From an uncultured Clostridia bacterium (GTDB taxonomy: Bacteria; Bacillota_A; Clostridia; TANB77; CAG-508), in NCBI GenBank assembly GCA_944390995.1, contig CALXSA010000002.1:1-58481 (forward strand): 58,481 nt of DNA, in the 5' to 3' direction. A program made the translations under genes and the position numbers. Shown here one piece after another: positions 41,497-50,109 of the stretch. The notes beneath the pieces are model-generated. The model saw only the letters and a list, made by a program, of their open reading frames with translations. It was not told the DNA's origin and searched no databases. The stretch's first letter is position 1; each line of letters begins with the position of its first letter.

Positions 41497-41534
41497 GCTT
41501 AAATCAAGCCATATAAGTATATTATTTTAAAAAA

Positions 41535-41574
41535 TAAACGCCTTAAAATTGAATTTAAGACGTCGTTTTTTTGC
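41535..41574 (-). terminator. terminator of the inserted membrane gene
   Basis: On the minus strand ACGTCTTAAA pairs with TTTTAAGGCGT, then TTATTTTTT. It overlaps the stop of the gene at 41574. Together with 41463 it gives two terminators in tandem. Confidence 0.65.
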
Positions 41575-42431
41575 TATTTATCTGCATTTATAATGAAAAT
41601 TTCGTAATCATCAAATTGTACTTCTTCATATTCAGAGTCTTCTGGATAGTCTACATTTATATATGCTGTTCCATTTGCGCTTGTTGTTGTATCATTGGCA
41701 TATCCGTTTACGCATCCTACAATTTTATCGTCTTTGTAGTATGCTACCATTACCGTTATGCTACTTAAGTCAAAATCATTATTATTTCTTACTTGAACTG
41801 ATATTTGCTCTCCTGTATCATTAGAAATTACATCAAAATTATCTATTGTTTCATTTTCAATTATCCAATCACTAGACAATTCAATTTCAAACTCATAATT
41901 AGGATATTCCGAAAAATCTTCATCATATCCCCATACATAATTAATAATTTCTGAATTTGCCTTAACTCCAAAAAATTGCGCATTACTACTCTCTTTCTTC
42001 ATAAAATTACCATTTTCATCTTTAAAAATAACATTTATTGTGTCAATATATACATTTTGATTATTGTTATTCTTTATGCTGAATGTGAAGTCGCCATTCT
42101 TAGTTATTCCTATGCCATCAATAACAATATTACTCTTTAATTCATCATCTGTTATAGTCTCTTGTTTACCTGTTGTTATAGCTGCTAGAGAATCTGTTGC
42201 TATATTCTCCATTACATTTATAGTATTACTTATATTAAAAATTGCTAATAATATAGTTAATGCAGACAATATAATTCCTGCTATGCTTTTTCCTTTGTTT
42301 TCTTTTTTCGCTAAAGATATTATACCTAATATTAACCCAACTATAGCTGTGACAACTGAAATAAGCCATATAAATGGTACAAAGATTAAGATTATTGATA
42401 CTATTCCTAAAATTAATGAAGCTATTCCCAT
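41574..42431 (-). CDS. cargo membrane protein (DUF4190-like N-terminus, extracellular domain)
   Basis: This 285-residue protein has three hydrophobic stretches in the first 65 residues (SLILGIVSIILIFVPFIWLI, VTAIVGLILGIISLA, IAGIILSALTILLAIF), like DUF4190 envelope proteins. An extracellular beta domain follows with two FxLYD-like halves (FTFSIKNNNNQNVYIDTINVIF; VRNNNDFDLSSITVMVAYY). It is not a phage structural protein. It has its own sigma-A promoter and two terminators and splits tape measure from Dit, as expected of a moron expressed in the lysogen. Superinfection exclusion or surface change is a reasonable guess. Confidence 0.7.
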   Translation of the reverse strand: MGIASLILGIVSIILIFVPFIWLISVVTAIVGLILGIISLAKKENKGKSIAGIILSALTILLAIFNISNTINVMENIATDSLAAITTGKQETITDDELKSNIVIDGIGITKNGDFTFSIKNNNNQNVYIDTINVIFKDENGNFMKKESSNAQFFGVKANSEIINYVWGYDEDFSEYPNYEFEIELSSDWIIENETIDNFDVISNDTGEQISVQVRNNNDFDLSSITVMVAYYKDDKIVGCVNGYANDTTTSANGTAYINVDYPEDSEYEEVQFDDYEIFIINADK

Positions 42432-42453
42432 AATAAATCCCCCTTTTTATGGA

Positions 42454-42482
42454 ATTTTAACTCATATGTCATATTTTGTCAA
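42454..42482 (-). promoter_or_regulatory. promoter of the cargo membrane gene
   Basis: On the minus strand a perfect TTGACA (42477-42482), 17 bp, then TAAAAT (42454-42459). The -35 overlaps the TGA stop of the tape-measure gene. GGGGGATTTATT precedes the ATG. Confidence 0.7.
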
Positions 42483-45400
42483 TATTGCGAACCAAACTTT
42501 CTGTTTATATAGTTAAAGCATTGCTGAAGTTTAGCCTCATCAAGTTCTTGCACATTAAATACAATTTGCGGTGTTGTGAATATTGTTTTTGTTCCATTTA
42601 TAACATTTCCATTAAGTGCATTGATATTCTTCATGTTTGGTATTGTCACATTATCTTTTAAGTTAAATGAACTGCCGAAGCCCTGTATTATTCCTCTTGC
42701 TAGTTTTTGAGCAGTTTTAATAAGTTCTCCTTCTCTTTTTGAGAATACTGTTGAAATTGGCTCTAGCAAAAATTCTGTCTTTTCTTCCATTAATTTTGAA
42801 GGAGAATGTTCATCCCATTGTATATTAAATTGATTAGCTATACTTTTTGCTATACCAGCAGCTTTATTTATTAAATTTTGTCCTAATGTGTTGTTATTTA
42901 AACCATTATATAACCCTTGCAAGACGTTTTTTCCACTTGTTTCGTAATCTCCCTTTTCGAATTGCTTAGCTACTTCGTCAGCTTTTTTTCCTACAGTCTT
43001 TTTTAAGAGTTCGTTTTTTTCCTTGTCATTTAAACCTTCATAGTATCCTTGTAATGTTTTCAAAGCCTCTTTTTTAGCTTGTCCATTTTTGTCAAATTCA
43101 CTAGCTACTTTTTCTCCCATTATTCCTGCTTGTTCAGCAAACTCGGGGGTATTAGCAATCACGATACCTGTAGCTTCTTGTATTTTTGTCTGCATTTCTT
43201 TTGGTAGTTTGCTTACATATTCACTATAGATAGAAAATGAGCCTGATGCTAAGTTTTTCCAAGCTTCAATTTGCAACGGTGTCATTTCTTCTGTAGTGCT
43301 TGTCATGTCGCTTAATTGTTGTGCTAATATTTTTAGTTGTGTTTCTCCAGCCTCTATCTGTTTTTGATTTTTTATAGCATTGATTTCATCTTGATTTGCT
43401 AAATCTTTTTCTCTTGCTATTCTATATTGTTGTACCTCATATTGGACTTGTTGTATATTGTGATTTATTGCCTCTCCAATATCTGCTGATGATTGTTGAT
43501 ATGTAAAAGTCCTTGAGCTTATTAATCTATTTATTTCTTCATTGCTACCAGTTAAAGCAATCTCATAATCATTTTGATATGTTGCTATATCGTTCAAATA
43601 TGTTTGATATAGACTTTTTGAATTGTTAAGGTTATTTTCTGCTTCGGTTTGCATGTTCTTTGCATATTTAAGTTGCTGGTCATAATATGCTTTTAAATTT
43701 GCATTTCCCTTACTATAATCAAAATTGTCTACTAATTGTTGCGCATCTAACACTTTCTGCTTTGCAGTAGCAAGTTCTTCTTCTTTAGCAATCATATCGT
43801 CATATGCTGCCGTTTTATTGTCCATAGCTTCATTGAATTTCGCTTCTTCATTTTCTAAAATAGCATTAATTCTTTTCTTCTGGAGTAACTTATCAATTGC
43901 TTCTGTCATTTCGTCATAACTGTCGATTATTTTACCATTTAATTTGTACTCAGTTCCAAGAGCTTCATTTAATTCAGTCAATATGTACTCAACTCTGCCC
44001 TCGTACCCTTCTTTTACTTTTCCATTTTTATCAACAAGCGTCTCAAGTTCATCTGATAAGTTTTGAATATTTTGTGCTTCGGTTAGGGTTGAATTTAAAG
44101 TCTCGTCTTGTGCTTGTCTGAATTGCTTTTGCTCCTCAATTGCCTTATTCATGTTTTTCGTTGATTCATTAATTGCTTCAGCATAAGCGAGTTGCTCATT
44201 AGACAGAGCAAGCCCCATTCCAATTGCTCCAGCAGTTGCTGTTAATATAATACCCAACGGACTTGTTAATGCTGTAAGAGCTTTTGCTAAAGATTGTGTA
44301 GAAGATGATGCCTCTGCAAAAGCTTTTGTTGATGTTTTCCCTGTCAAGGCTATGGCTTGACTAAAAGTTCCTAAGCCTTTTGTTACTGTTCCTAAAGTCT
44401 TTCCTGTTGTTCCTAATATTTTAAGCAGAGGGCCTATCCCAGCAACCAAACCAGCTGTTTTAATTATGTTAAGCTGTTCTTCTTCAGAAAGATTAGTAAA
44501 TTCGTCAACTAAGTCTTGTATCCATTTTGCAAGTTTCTTGATTTCTGGAGACAAAGACTTTTGAATTGCAATTCCAGCACTTTCAATAGAACCACTCAAA
44601 CTCTCTAATGAACCTGCTGTGTTGTCAAGCATTGTATCTGCCATTTCTTCAGCTGCCCCGTCTGCTTTTTCAAAAGACTTCGTCATATCTTCTAAGTCGT
44701 CTGCACCTCTATTTACAAGAGCTAACATTCCAGAAAGAGCCTCTGTTCCAAAGATTTGTGCAAGTGCTTGGTTCTTAGTTTCGTCTGTTAGGCCTTTTGT
44801 ATGCTTGCTCAAATCATCTATTATCTCAGTTAAAGATTTCATTGTTCCGTCAGATTTATAAAATTCAACATTCAAATCTTCCATCGCTTCTTTGACTGGC
44901 TTTGTTGGTTTTACAATTCTAACTAATGCTCCTCTTAACGTTGTACCTGCCTGACTGCCCTTAATGCCTGCATCTGACATAATACCAATTGCTGCCGCAG
45001 TTTCTTCTATGCTTAGACCTACTGTTTTTGCAACTGGAGCAACATATTTCATTGCTTCGCCCATATCTTCTGTTTGTGCATTTGTCCTTGCTGCTGCCTC
45101 AGCGAAAACGTCAGCAATATGTCCCGACTTGTCTGCTTCAAGTCCAAACCCTCTTATTGCACTTGCAGCAATTTCAGAGGCTATTGCAAGTTCAGCTCCA
45201 CTTGATGCAGCCAAGTCCAAAAGGCCCGGCATTGCTTCCATAATTTCATTAGTTGTGAAGCCTGCGCTGGCCAAATTTTCCATACCTTCTGCAACTTCTG
45301 TAGCACTAAAACTGGTCTCAGAACCAAGCTGGACTGCTTGGTCAGTTAATTGTTGTAATTCGTCCTTAGTTGCTCCTGCAATAGCTTGAACTCTACTCAT

Positions 45401-45922
45401 TTGAGCTTCAAAGCTATTTCCAGTCACAACGGCTGCTGCCCCCAGTCCTATAACTGGTGTTGTTAAACTGGTTGTTAATGTACTTCCTAATTTATCTACT
45501 TTATCTGAAACATTTGTTATTTTATTTCCAAACTCCTCTACAGCTTTCCCTGCGGTTGTCCACTTTGACGACTGTGCCTGCAAAGTTTTGAGTTTGCTTT
45601 CAGTATTAGCTATCTCTCTTTGTAATGCTCTATAGTTTTCTTCAGAAATATCAGTTCCGTTCGCTATTGCATCATCTGCCTGCTCCTGAATGTTTTTTAA
45701 AAGCTTTAATTTTTCGCTCGTTTCTTCGATATTTTTAGATAATACAGTCTGCTTTTGCGCTAACAATTCAGTATTAGAAGGGTCTAGCTTAAGTAAAGAG
45801 TTCACACCTCTAAGCTCCTTACTTAAACTAGAGGTTGTGGAATTAACTTTTGTTAGCGCTTTTTGAAGACCGCTAGTGTCTCCTCCTATTTCTACTATTA
45901 TTCCTTTTATACCTTTAGCCAT
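42479..45922 (-). CDS. phage tail tape measure protein
   Basis: This 1147-residue protein sets tail length. The N-terminal TP901-type core (IIVEIGGDTSGLQKALTKVNSTTSSL; AASAIRGFGLEADKSGHIADVFAEAAARTNAQTEDM..; GIMSDAGIKGSQAGTTLRGAL) is clear. Coiled coils lie at 30-130 and 600-800, and hydrophobic helices near 540-575 would enter the host membrane during DNA injection. The C-terminus has HSPSKLMEEKTEF, the usual end motif. It lies between the tail chaperone and (after the cargo gene) Dit. Confidence 0.93.
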   Translation of the reverse strand: MAKGIKGIIVEIGGDTSGLQKALTKVNSTTSSLSKELRGVNSLLKLDPSNTELLAQKQTVLSKNIEETSEKLKLLKNIQEQADDAIANGTDISEENYRALQREIANTESKLKTLQAQSSKWTTAGKAVEEFGNKITNVSDKVDKLGSTLTTSLTTPVIGLGAAAVVTGNSFEAQMSRVQAIAGATKDELQQLTDQAVQLGSETSFSATEVAEGMENLASAGFTTNEIMEAMPGLLDLAASSGAELAIASEIAASAIRGFGLEADKSGHIADVFAEAAARTNAQTEDMGEAMKYVAPVAKTVGLSIEETAAAIGIMSDAGIKGSQAGTTLRGALVRIVKPTKPVKEAMEDLNVEFYKSDGTMKSLTEIIDDLSKHTKGLTDETKNQALAQIFGTEALSGMLALVNRGADDLEDMTKSFEKADGAAEEMADTMLDNTAGSLESLSGSIESAGIAIQKSLSPEIKKLAKWIQDLVDEFTNLSEEEQLNIIKTAGLVAGIGPLLKILGTTGKTLGTVTKGLGTFSQAIALTGKTSTKAFAEASSSTQSLAKALTALTSPLGIILTATAGAIGMGLALSNEQLAYAEAINESTKNMNKAIEEQKQFRQAQDETLNSTLTEAQNIQNLSDELETLVDKNGKVKEGYEGRVEYILTELNEALGTEYKLNGKIIDSYDEMTEAIDKLLQKKRINAILENEEAKFNEAMDNKTAAYDDMIAKEEELATAKQKVLDAQQLVDNFDYSKGNANLKAYYDQQLKYAKNMQTEAENNLNNSKSLYQTYLNDIATYQNDYEIALTGSNEEINRLISSRTFTYQQSSADIGEAINHNIQQVQYEVQQYRIAREKDLANQDEINAIKNQKQIEAGETQLKILAQQLSDMTSTTEEMTPLQIEAWKNLASGSFSIYSEYVSKLPKEMQTKIQEATGIVIANTPEFAEQAGIMGEKVASEFDKNGQAKKEALKTLQGYYEGLNDKEKNELLKKTVGKKADEVAKQFEKGDYETSGKNVLQGLYNGLNNNTLGQNLINKAAGIAKSIANQFNIQWDEHSPSKLMEEKTEFLLEPISTVFSKREGELIKTAQKLARGIIQGFGSSFNLKDNVTIPNMKNINALNGNVINGTKTIFTTPQIVFNVQELDEAKLQQCFNYINRKFGSQY

Positions 45923-45931
45923 AACTTCCTC

Positions 45932-46534
45932 CTATCTTCCAGCCAATCTATCCCAATCGGCTTGTGTAGCTTTTCTTACTTTCTCTTTTTTCTTTTTTTC
46001 TCTTGTAGTAGACAAGAATATCTTCATAACATCGATATATGTTAGAGTTTTTAAATCTTCAATTGTGAGACCTAGTCTCAAACATGCTGATAAAAAGAAA
46101 TGTTCCGGAAACAACACCTCAGTGTCATCTCCAGAACTTTCATTTATTCTTTTTAGTTCTTCAGAAACTTTTTCATCTATAAAGCAATCAACTATTTCTT
46201 CGATTATTGTTGCTATACAATCATTTTCTTGCTCTAATATTTCATTTTTCTCTATCCATCTTGTATAATCTTCTACATCTTGATTGTTAGTGTAGATAGC
46301 TACATATGTTAATCTATTAAGAGCCTCAATATATGAGTTTAGTTTTAGAGTTATAGTTTCTAGCGTTTCATTTTTTATGTCTAAATTATCAGAACCTAAT
46401 TGTAAAAGTAAAAAGTCTCTAACTGTATCTATATCATCAAAAATATTCTTGTTGAATATCTTGCGATAATACATATAAGTTAGAGCATTGCAAGCAATTT
46501 TAATTTCAGAATTGTTGATTGTTATAGTTCTCAT
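45932..46534 (-). CDS. tail assembly chaperone
   Basis: A 200-residue protein between tail tube and tape measure, the position of gpG/gpGT-type chaperones. It starts MRTITINNSEIKIACNALTYMYYRKIFNKNIFDDI, the pattern of the DUF6096-like chaperones, and ends KKKEKVRKATQADWDRLAGR, the usual C-terminal tag. The long form is encoded in one frame here, so no frameshift is needed to reach that tag. Confidence 0.7.
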   Translation of the reverse strand: MRTITINNSEIKIACNALTYMYYRKIFNKNIFDDIDTVRDFLLLQLGSDNLDIKNETLETITLKLNSYIEALNRLTYVAIYTNNQDVEDYTRWIEKNEILEQENDCIATIIEEIVDCFIDEKVSEELKRINESSGDDTEVLFPEHFFLSACLRLGLTIEDLKTLTYIDVMKIFLSTTREKKKKEKVRKATQADWDRLAGR

Positions 46535-46542
46535 TTTTCCTC

Positions 46543-47124
46543 CTAAACTCCTGCTGTGGCGTTCTTTTCATATACTTTTGTGAAGAACGCATCGTATACA
46601 TCTTGGTTAGTATCGTTTGGCTCTATATAAGCCATAACAGCCTTATCAGTCGAACGTGGAGACATTGTAATTGATATAGTTTCAGTACCAACTTCAATTG
46701 ACTCCTCTTTAGTGTTATTTTCCCTGCTTGGTCTGCTAGCTGTGCAGTCGAAGAATATCCATCTCCTGTTTTTTGCATCTCCTTGTCCTTGGAACATAAA
46801 CGCAAACCTTGCCTGCTTATCGTCAGCATTCTCAAAGATTGCACCATTGGTATCTGCTGTTCTTCCTAAAATTTCTTTTAAGAATTGCTCTGGTGTTATA
46901 GCAATCTCAAGGTCTCCAGCATAGCCCTGATTTGAACTTGCAATGAAATATTTTATATTGTCTGCAAAGAATGGACTTTCTTCGCCCTCAGGGTCAAAGT
47001 TCACTCCTACTACACCAGGCATTGCAAATGGAGTTCCGTATGTGATTTCTCCATCTTCCTCAGTTATTTTTGCAACATAGCATTGCTCAATACCATATAA
47101 AACTTTGTTACTTGTATCTGGCAT
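46543..47124 (-). CDS. major tail tube protein (phi13 family)
   Basis: A 193-residue phi13-type major tail protein: KVLYGIEQCYVAKITEEDGEITYGTPFAMPGVVGVNFDPEG at the N-terminus, FFADNIKYF, and the C-terminal TISITMSPRSTD..AYIEPNDTNQDVYDAFFTKVY. Stacked hexamers form the tail tube. No C-terminal Ig extension is attached here, unlike the capsid gene. Confidence 0.88.
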   Translation of the reverse strand: MPDTSNKVLYGIEQCYVAKITEEDGEITYGTPFAMPGVVGVNFDPEGEESPFFADNIKYFIASSNQGYAGDLEIAITPEQFLKEILGRTADTNGAIFENADDKQARFAFMFQGQGDAKNRRWIFFDCTASRPSRENNTKEESIEVGTETISITMSPRSTDKAVMAYIEPNDTNQDVYDAFFTKVYEKNATAGV

Positions 47125-47146
47125 TTTAAATTCCTCCTTTTAATTT

Positions 47147-47470
47147 TTAAATTTCAAAAAAATAACTCACTTGCCAAACGTCTTCGTCCTGCAAATAAGT
47201 TTCCTCTGTTTTATTCCAAGCAATATCGCCTAAAATTTCATTTTCTATTTTTTCTTGTGCTTCTAAGTCTTTGTGAACATAAGTGTAATCTAGTTGTATT
47301 GGAACTTGTCCGAAGTAGACTTTGTTATCAGCCATAAAATTATTAGTATCTACAATTATTGCAACTAAATGTGGAGGCTCTGTTGGCTCGCCAAACTTAC
47401 CATAAGCATAATTAAATCCCGCATTTTCACACCTGCTTTTTAAGTTTTCAAGTTTCTCTTTTAGCGTCAT
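47147..47470 (-). CDS. tail terminator/completion protein
   Basis: 107 residues. Place (just before the tail tube gene) and pattern (PPHLVAIIVDTNNFMADNKVYFGQVPIQLDYTYVHKDLEAQEKIENEI) match tail-terminator (Gp17/DUF806-like) proteins that cap the tail and join it to the head. Overlaps the previous gene by 4 nt. Confidence 0.7.
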   Translation of the reverse strand: MTLKEKLENLKSRCENAGFNYAYGKFGEPTEPPHLVAIIVDTNNFMADNKVYFGQVPIQLDYTYVHKDLEAQEKIENEILGDIAWNKTEETYLQDEDVWQVSYFFEI

Positions 47471-47856
47471 TTTAAGCCTCCTATTTCCCTTTTTAGTTGT
47501 ATTTCAAATTCCTTAGAATATTTTTCTTCTGTAGGTCTTATATGAGGTTGTGGCTTAGTTCTTCCTCCATTTTTTGTGGCATGTCCAAACTCTAAAAGGT
47601 GCGTCAATTGATAATCAGTTTTGTTATGAATTTTTACAGTGTATTTATTCCTTCCCAATTTATCTTTTTTCAGTCTCCAACCTTTGCAATACTCTTTTCT
47701 TGCTCCTTTTGGAGAAATTTGCTTGAGTTCTGCAACAGCTTCTTTTCCTACTTTATTTGCCACTTTTTCAACTTCCTCGTCAATGTCTTCTTTGTATTCT
47801 TCCAGATATTTCATTAGCTCTTTATTTAATAAACTAACATCAATTGCTTTTGACAT
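47467..47856 (-). CDS. HK97 gp10-like head-tail joining protein
   Basis: A 129-residue HK97 gp10 family protein: an acidic helical N-terminus (EDIDEEVEKVANKVGKEAVAELKQISPKGA), then YKVGWRLKK-type strands (YCKGWRLKKDKLGRNKYTVKIHNKTDYQLTHLLEFGHATKNGG). LLEFGH is the family hallmark. It works in head-tail joining or tail completion. Confidence 0.85.
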   Translation of the reverse strand: MSKAIDVSLLNKELMKYLEEYKEDIDEEVEKVANKVGKEAVAELKQISPKGARKEYCKGWRLKKDKLGRNKYTVKIHNKTDYQLTHLLEFGHATKNGGRTKPQPHIRPTEEKYSKEFEIQLKREIGGLK

Positions 47857-48154
47857 TCTTTACTTTCCTTTCACAAACTAGAACAGTCTCATCTGCATAG
47901 GGCTCAGTTGCTCGAATAATTGAGTAAGTAGTTCCCATATAGATAAGTTCTTCTTCGTTGTTATAGTTTAAACTACTGATACGAAGCCTTAAAGTAGGCT
48001 TAAAACCTTGCTCATTAGCTTCATAAAATTCGTCCTTGTAGACTTCCTCAGTTTTTATGATTGGTATTTCTACTTCTGTTACAACTTCTTTTTGTACACC
48101 TATACTATCTGTCTGTAGAGTAGTAGATAGCAACTTGCAACTTACATCACGCAT
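47840..48154 (-). CDS. phage head closure (stopper) protein
   Basis: 104 residues: EEVYKDEFYEANEQGFKPTLRLRISSLNYNNEEELIYMGTTYSIIRATE is the SPP1 gp16-like head-closure pattern. I choose ATG 48154 with AGGTG 6 nt upstream. It overlaps both neighbours by several nt, as is usual for this operon. Confidence 0.8.
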   Translation of the reverse strand: MRDVSCKLLSTTLQTDSIGVQKEVVTEVEIPIIKTEEVYKDEFYEANEQGFKPTLRLRISSLNYNNEEELIYMGTTYSIIRATEPYADETVLVCERKVKNVKSN

Positions 48155-48446
48155 TGCTATCACCTACCTTGTAATCTTCACTTAGACCTAAATTAGCACA
48201 GAGGTTGCTATATGTGCTCTGTGCTAATTCTTTTTCTTTTATATCTACATTGCCGAAATTGCTTTTTACGTACATAACAATAGCAGACTGAATTAATGCG
48301 TCGTTAGTATCTTGCGTTGCAAAAATACCTTGCCTATTCAAGTCTGCTATTCCTGCAAGTATAAGCATTTTAATTTCTTCGTCTTTCAATGTAGCTGTCT
48401 CAACAATGCTTAAGCATTGTTTAACAAGTTTTAGCAAATCGTCCAT
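48147..48446 (-). CDS. phage head-tail connector (gp6-like)
   Basis: A 99-residue, mainly helical protein: DDLLKLVKQCLSIVETATLKDEEIKMLILAGIADLNRQGI, then ALIQSAIVMYVKSNFGNVD. This is the gp6/YqbG-type adaptor that sits on the portal ring. It follows the capsid gene and its Ig-like extension. Confidence 0.8.
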   Translation of the reverse strand: MDDLLKLVKQCLSIVETATLKDEEIKMLILAGIADLNRQGIFATQDTNDALIQSAIVMYVKSNFGNVDIKEKELAQSTYSNLCANLGLSEDYKVGDSNA

Positions 48447-48463
48447 ATAGCCCTCCTTTTATT

Positions 48464-48765
48464 TTAAACTCCTGCTTCTTCTATTACGATTTGAGCAGTT
48501 GCTTCTTTAGTTTTTTGTTTGCTATCTGTTACGATAACAGTTATATTTTTGTTACCAGCTGTTGCAATTTGAGCTGCTGCTTGCACCTCTGTACCGCTTA
48601 TTTTAAATTCATCATTGTCTCCAGTACTAGCTTTTAAACTATAAGTGTAAGGAGCTGTTCCTCCTGTTGCACTTAAGTCAGCAACCTTTGTGTTAGCTTC
48701 AACTGGCGCTTCTAGCTCTGCAACTGGTGTAATAGTTAGTTCTGTGATTTCTGGGTCTGTTCCGA
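48464..48765 (-). CDS. Ig-like C-terminal extension of the capsid, read by -1 frameshift
   Basis: From the A9 run in the capsid gene (48766-48774), the -1 frame stays open for 100 codons to a TAA at 48464. It reads IGTDPEITELTITPVAELEA.., ATGGTAPYTYSLKA.., NKNITVIVTDSKQK.. and IVIEEAGV, a complete Ig-like (Big-type) domain of the sort displayed on many phage heads. It has no ATG or ribosome site of its own. Slipping one base back at A-AAA-AAA would give a 510-residue capsid variant. That some capsids carry such a domain through frameshifting is known for other siphoviruses. Confidence 0.75.
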
Positions 48766-49995
48766 TTTTTTTTTACCATAAACAAATGAGTTTGGAACTG
48801 GTGCTCCACCTACTACGCAGTATCCTGTGTAGTCATTTACTCTTGAACGACCTATGATGTCTTTTGATACAGAAATCCCTTCATTAAAGTTCATTTTGTA
48901 CCAGATTGGGTTTCCAATTACAAATTCTCCATCTTTTAAGAATGGGTCAACTTCTACTCTGTATTTTGCGATACTTTCAAGACCTACACCGTTTACAGGG
49001 TTATTAATATACATGCCGTTATCATCTTTTAAGAATGCTATGTCTAAAGCCATATCTTCAGCTATATATATTTTAGCTCCTGTTTTCTTTCTCTTTGGAA
49101 GTAAAGCAAGACCAGCTTTTATAGCTTCAAGAGATGTTGTTGTAGCTTCATATTCAGCACTTATATTATTTCCACTTAGAGAAATACCTGCGATTTCGTT
49201 AATTCCTGTACCATAAAATGGTTTGTCTGCTAACTCCTCTCTCATTTCTCTAGCAACTTCAGAAATTATATAGTTTACAAATTGGTCAACAGCCATTGCC
49301 TCTAATTTCCAAGTAATTCTTATAGTCTTAGAAAGTTCCATTTGTGCAAAAGTTAATTCTGTCCACTCGTCTGACTCTAATTTATTGTCTTTTCCTTCTG
49401 TTACCCATTCAGCTCCTGAACTTTGTTTCTTATAAGGGAATGTTATTAGTCCTCTTACGTATGTTTTAGCAATGTCTCTTAAGAATGGAGACTCTAGTTC
49501 CATTTCTCTTAAGATTTCCATTGAAACAGTTTCTGGGATAAATAGTCCACCATTGTTCACACCATCAGCTCCTGAACTTGGAGCTACGTAAGTTGTCGCA
49601 GTTGTTGTTAGCGCAACATCTAACGCTCTTTTCTCAGCCTCTGTGAAATCGTTTCTGCACATTAATGTTTTAGCCCATGCAGAACGATATTCTTCAGACT
49701 TAAATACATTGTCTTTGTTTAATTCCTTTTCCATTTTTCTTTCCTCCTTGATTTTTTGAATTTCTTTTACTTCAACATTTCGTTTTTCTAACTCTTTGAC
49801 ATCAGCTAACAAACTTCTTTCTTCTTCATGAGAAATTTCTCCAGACTTTTTTTCTTCTGGTTTCTCATCTTCTGGAACCTCTTTATTTATTGCCTCTGCC
49901 TCTTTTCTTAACTCTGCTAGTTCTTCTTCAGATTTAACATCGTTTATCTTGTTAAATATCTCAGCTTTTCTAGCTTCAATTTCTTTTAAAGTCAT
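48736..49995 (-). CDS. HK97-family major capsid protein
   Basis: A 419-residue HK97-fold capsid protein. Residues 1 to about 95 form the delta domain, a charged coiled-coil scaffold cut off by the protease. The mature part begins near KMEKELNKDN, with FIPETVSMEILREMELESPFLRDIAKTY, WVTEGKDNKLE, and the late GYCVVGGAPVPNSFVYGKKK. The zero-frame end after KKK is only nine residues (SEQTQKSQN). AGGAGG lies 9 nt before the ATG. Two hairpins with the same loop lie just upstream (50024-50100). Confidence 0.94.
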   Translation of the reverse strand: MTLKEIEARKAEIFNKINDVKSEEELAELRKEAEAINKEVPEDEKPEEKKSGEISHEEERSLLADVKELEKRNVEVKEIQKIKEERKMEKELNKDNVFKSEEYRSAWAKTLMCRNDFTEAEKRALDVALTTTATTYVAPSSGADGVNNGGLFIPETVSMEILREMELESPFLRDIAKTYVRGLITFPYKKQSSGAEWVTEGKDNKLESDEWTELTFAQMELSKTIRITWKLEAMAVDQFVNYIISEVAREMREELADKPFYGTGINEIAGISLSGNNISAEYEATTTSLEAIKAGLALLPKRKKTGAKIYIAEDMALDIAFLKDDNGMYINNPVNGVGLESIAKYRVEVDPFLKDGEFVIGNPIWYKMNFNEGISVSKDIIGRSRVNDYTGYCVVGGAPVPNSFVYGKKKSEQTQKSQN

Positions 49996-50023
49996 TTTTT
50001 GTTACCTCCTATTTTTTGTTTTT

Positions 50024-50104
50024 AACAGTTCTACCACCGTTTCTATAAAGCTCTATTTTGTTTCTACCAACAAAAAAAGACCAGTTCTACCACCAGTCTT
50101 CGTT
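50024..50104 (-). terminator. twin hairpins with identical loops upstream of the capsid gene
   Basis: First hairpin on the minus strand: AAGACTGGT with ACTGGTCTT (50077-50100), followed by seven T, an intrinsic terminator after the protease gene. Second: AACGGT with ACTGTT (50024-50041). Both enclose the loop GGTAGA within a shared GGTGGTAGAACTG. They lie in the 114-bp gap between protease and capsid. Confidence 0.6.
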
Positions 50105-50109
50105 CGAGA

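Noticed and set aside
45932..46534. Programmed frameshift in the tail chaperone gene
   Set aside because: The C-terminal tag typical of the long product is already in the main frame, and no slippery heptamer with a second open frame was seen.
48464..48730. Separate small gene downstream of the capsid
   Set aside because: The frame has no start codon with a ribosome site and is open right up to the A9 run; a frameshift extension explains it better.
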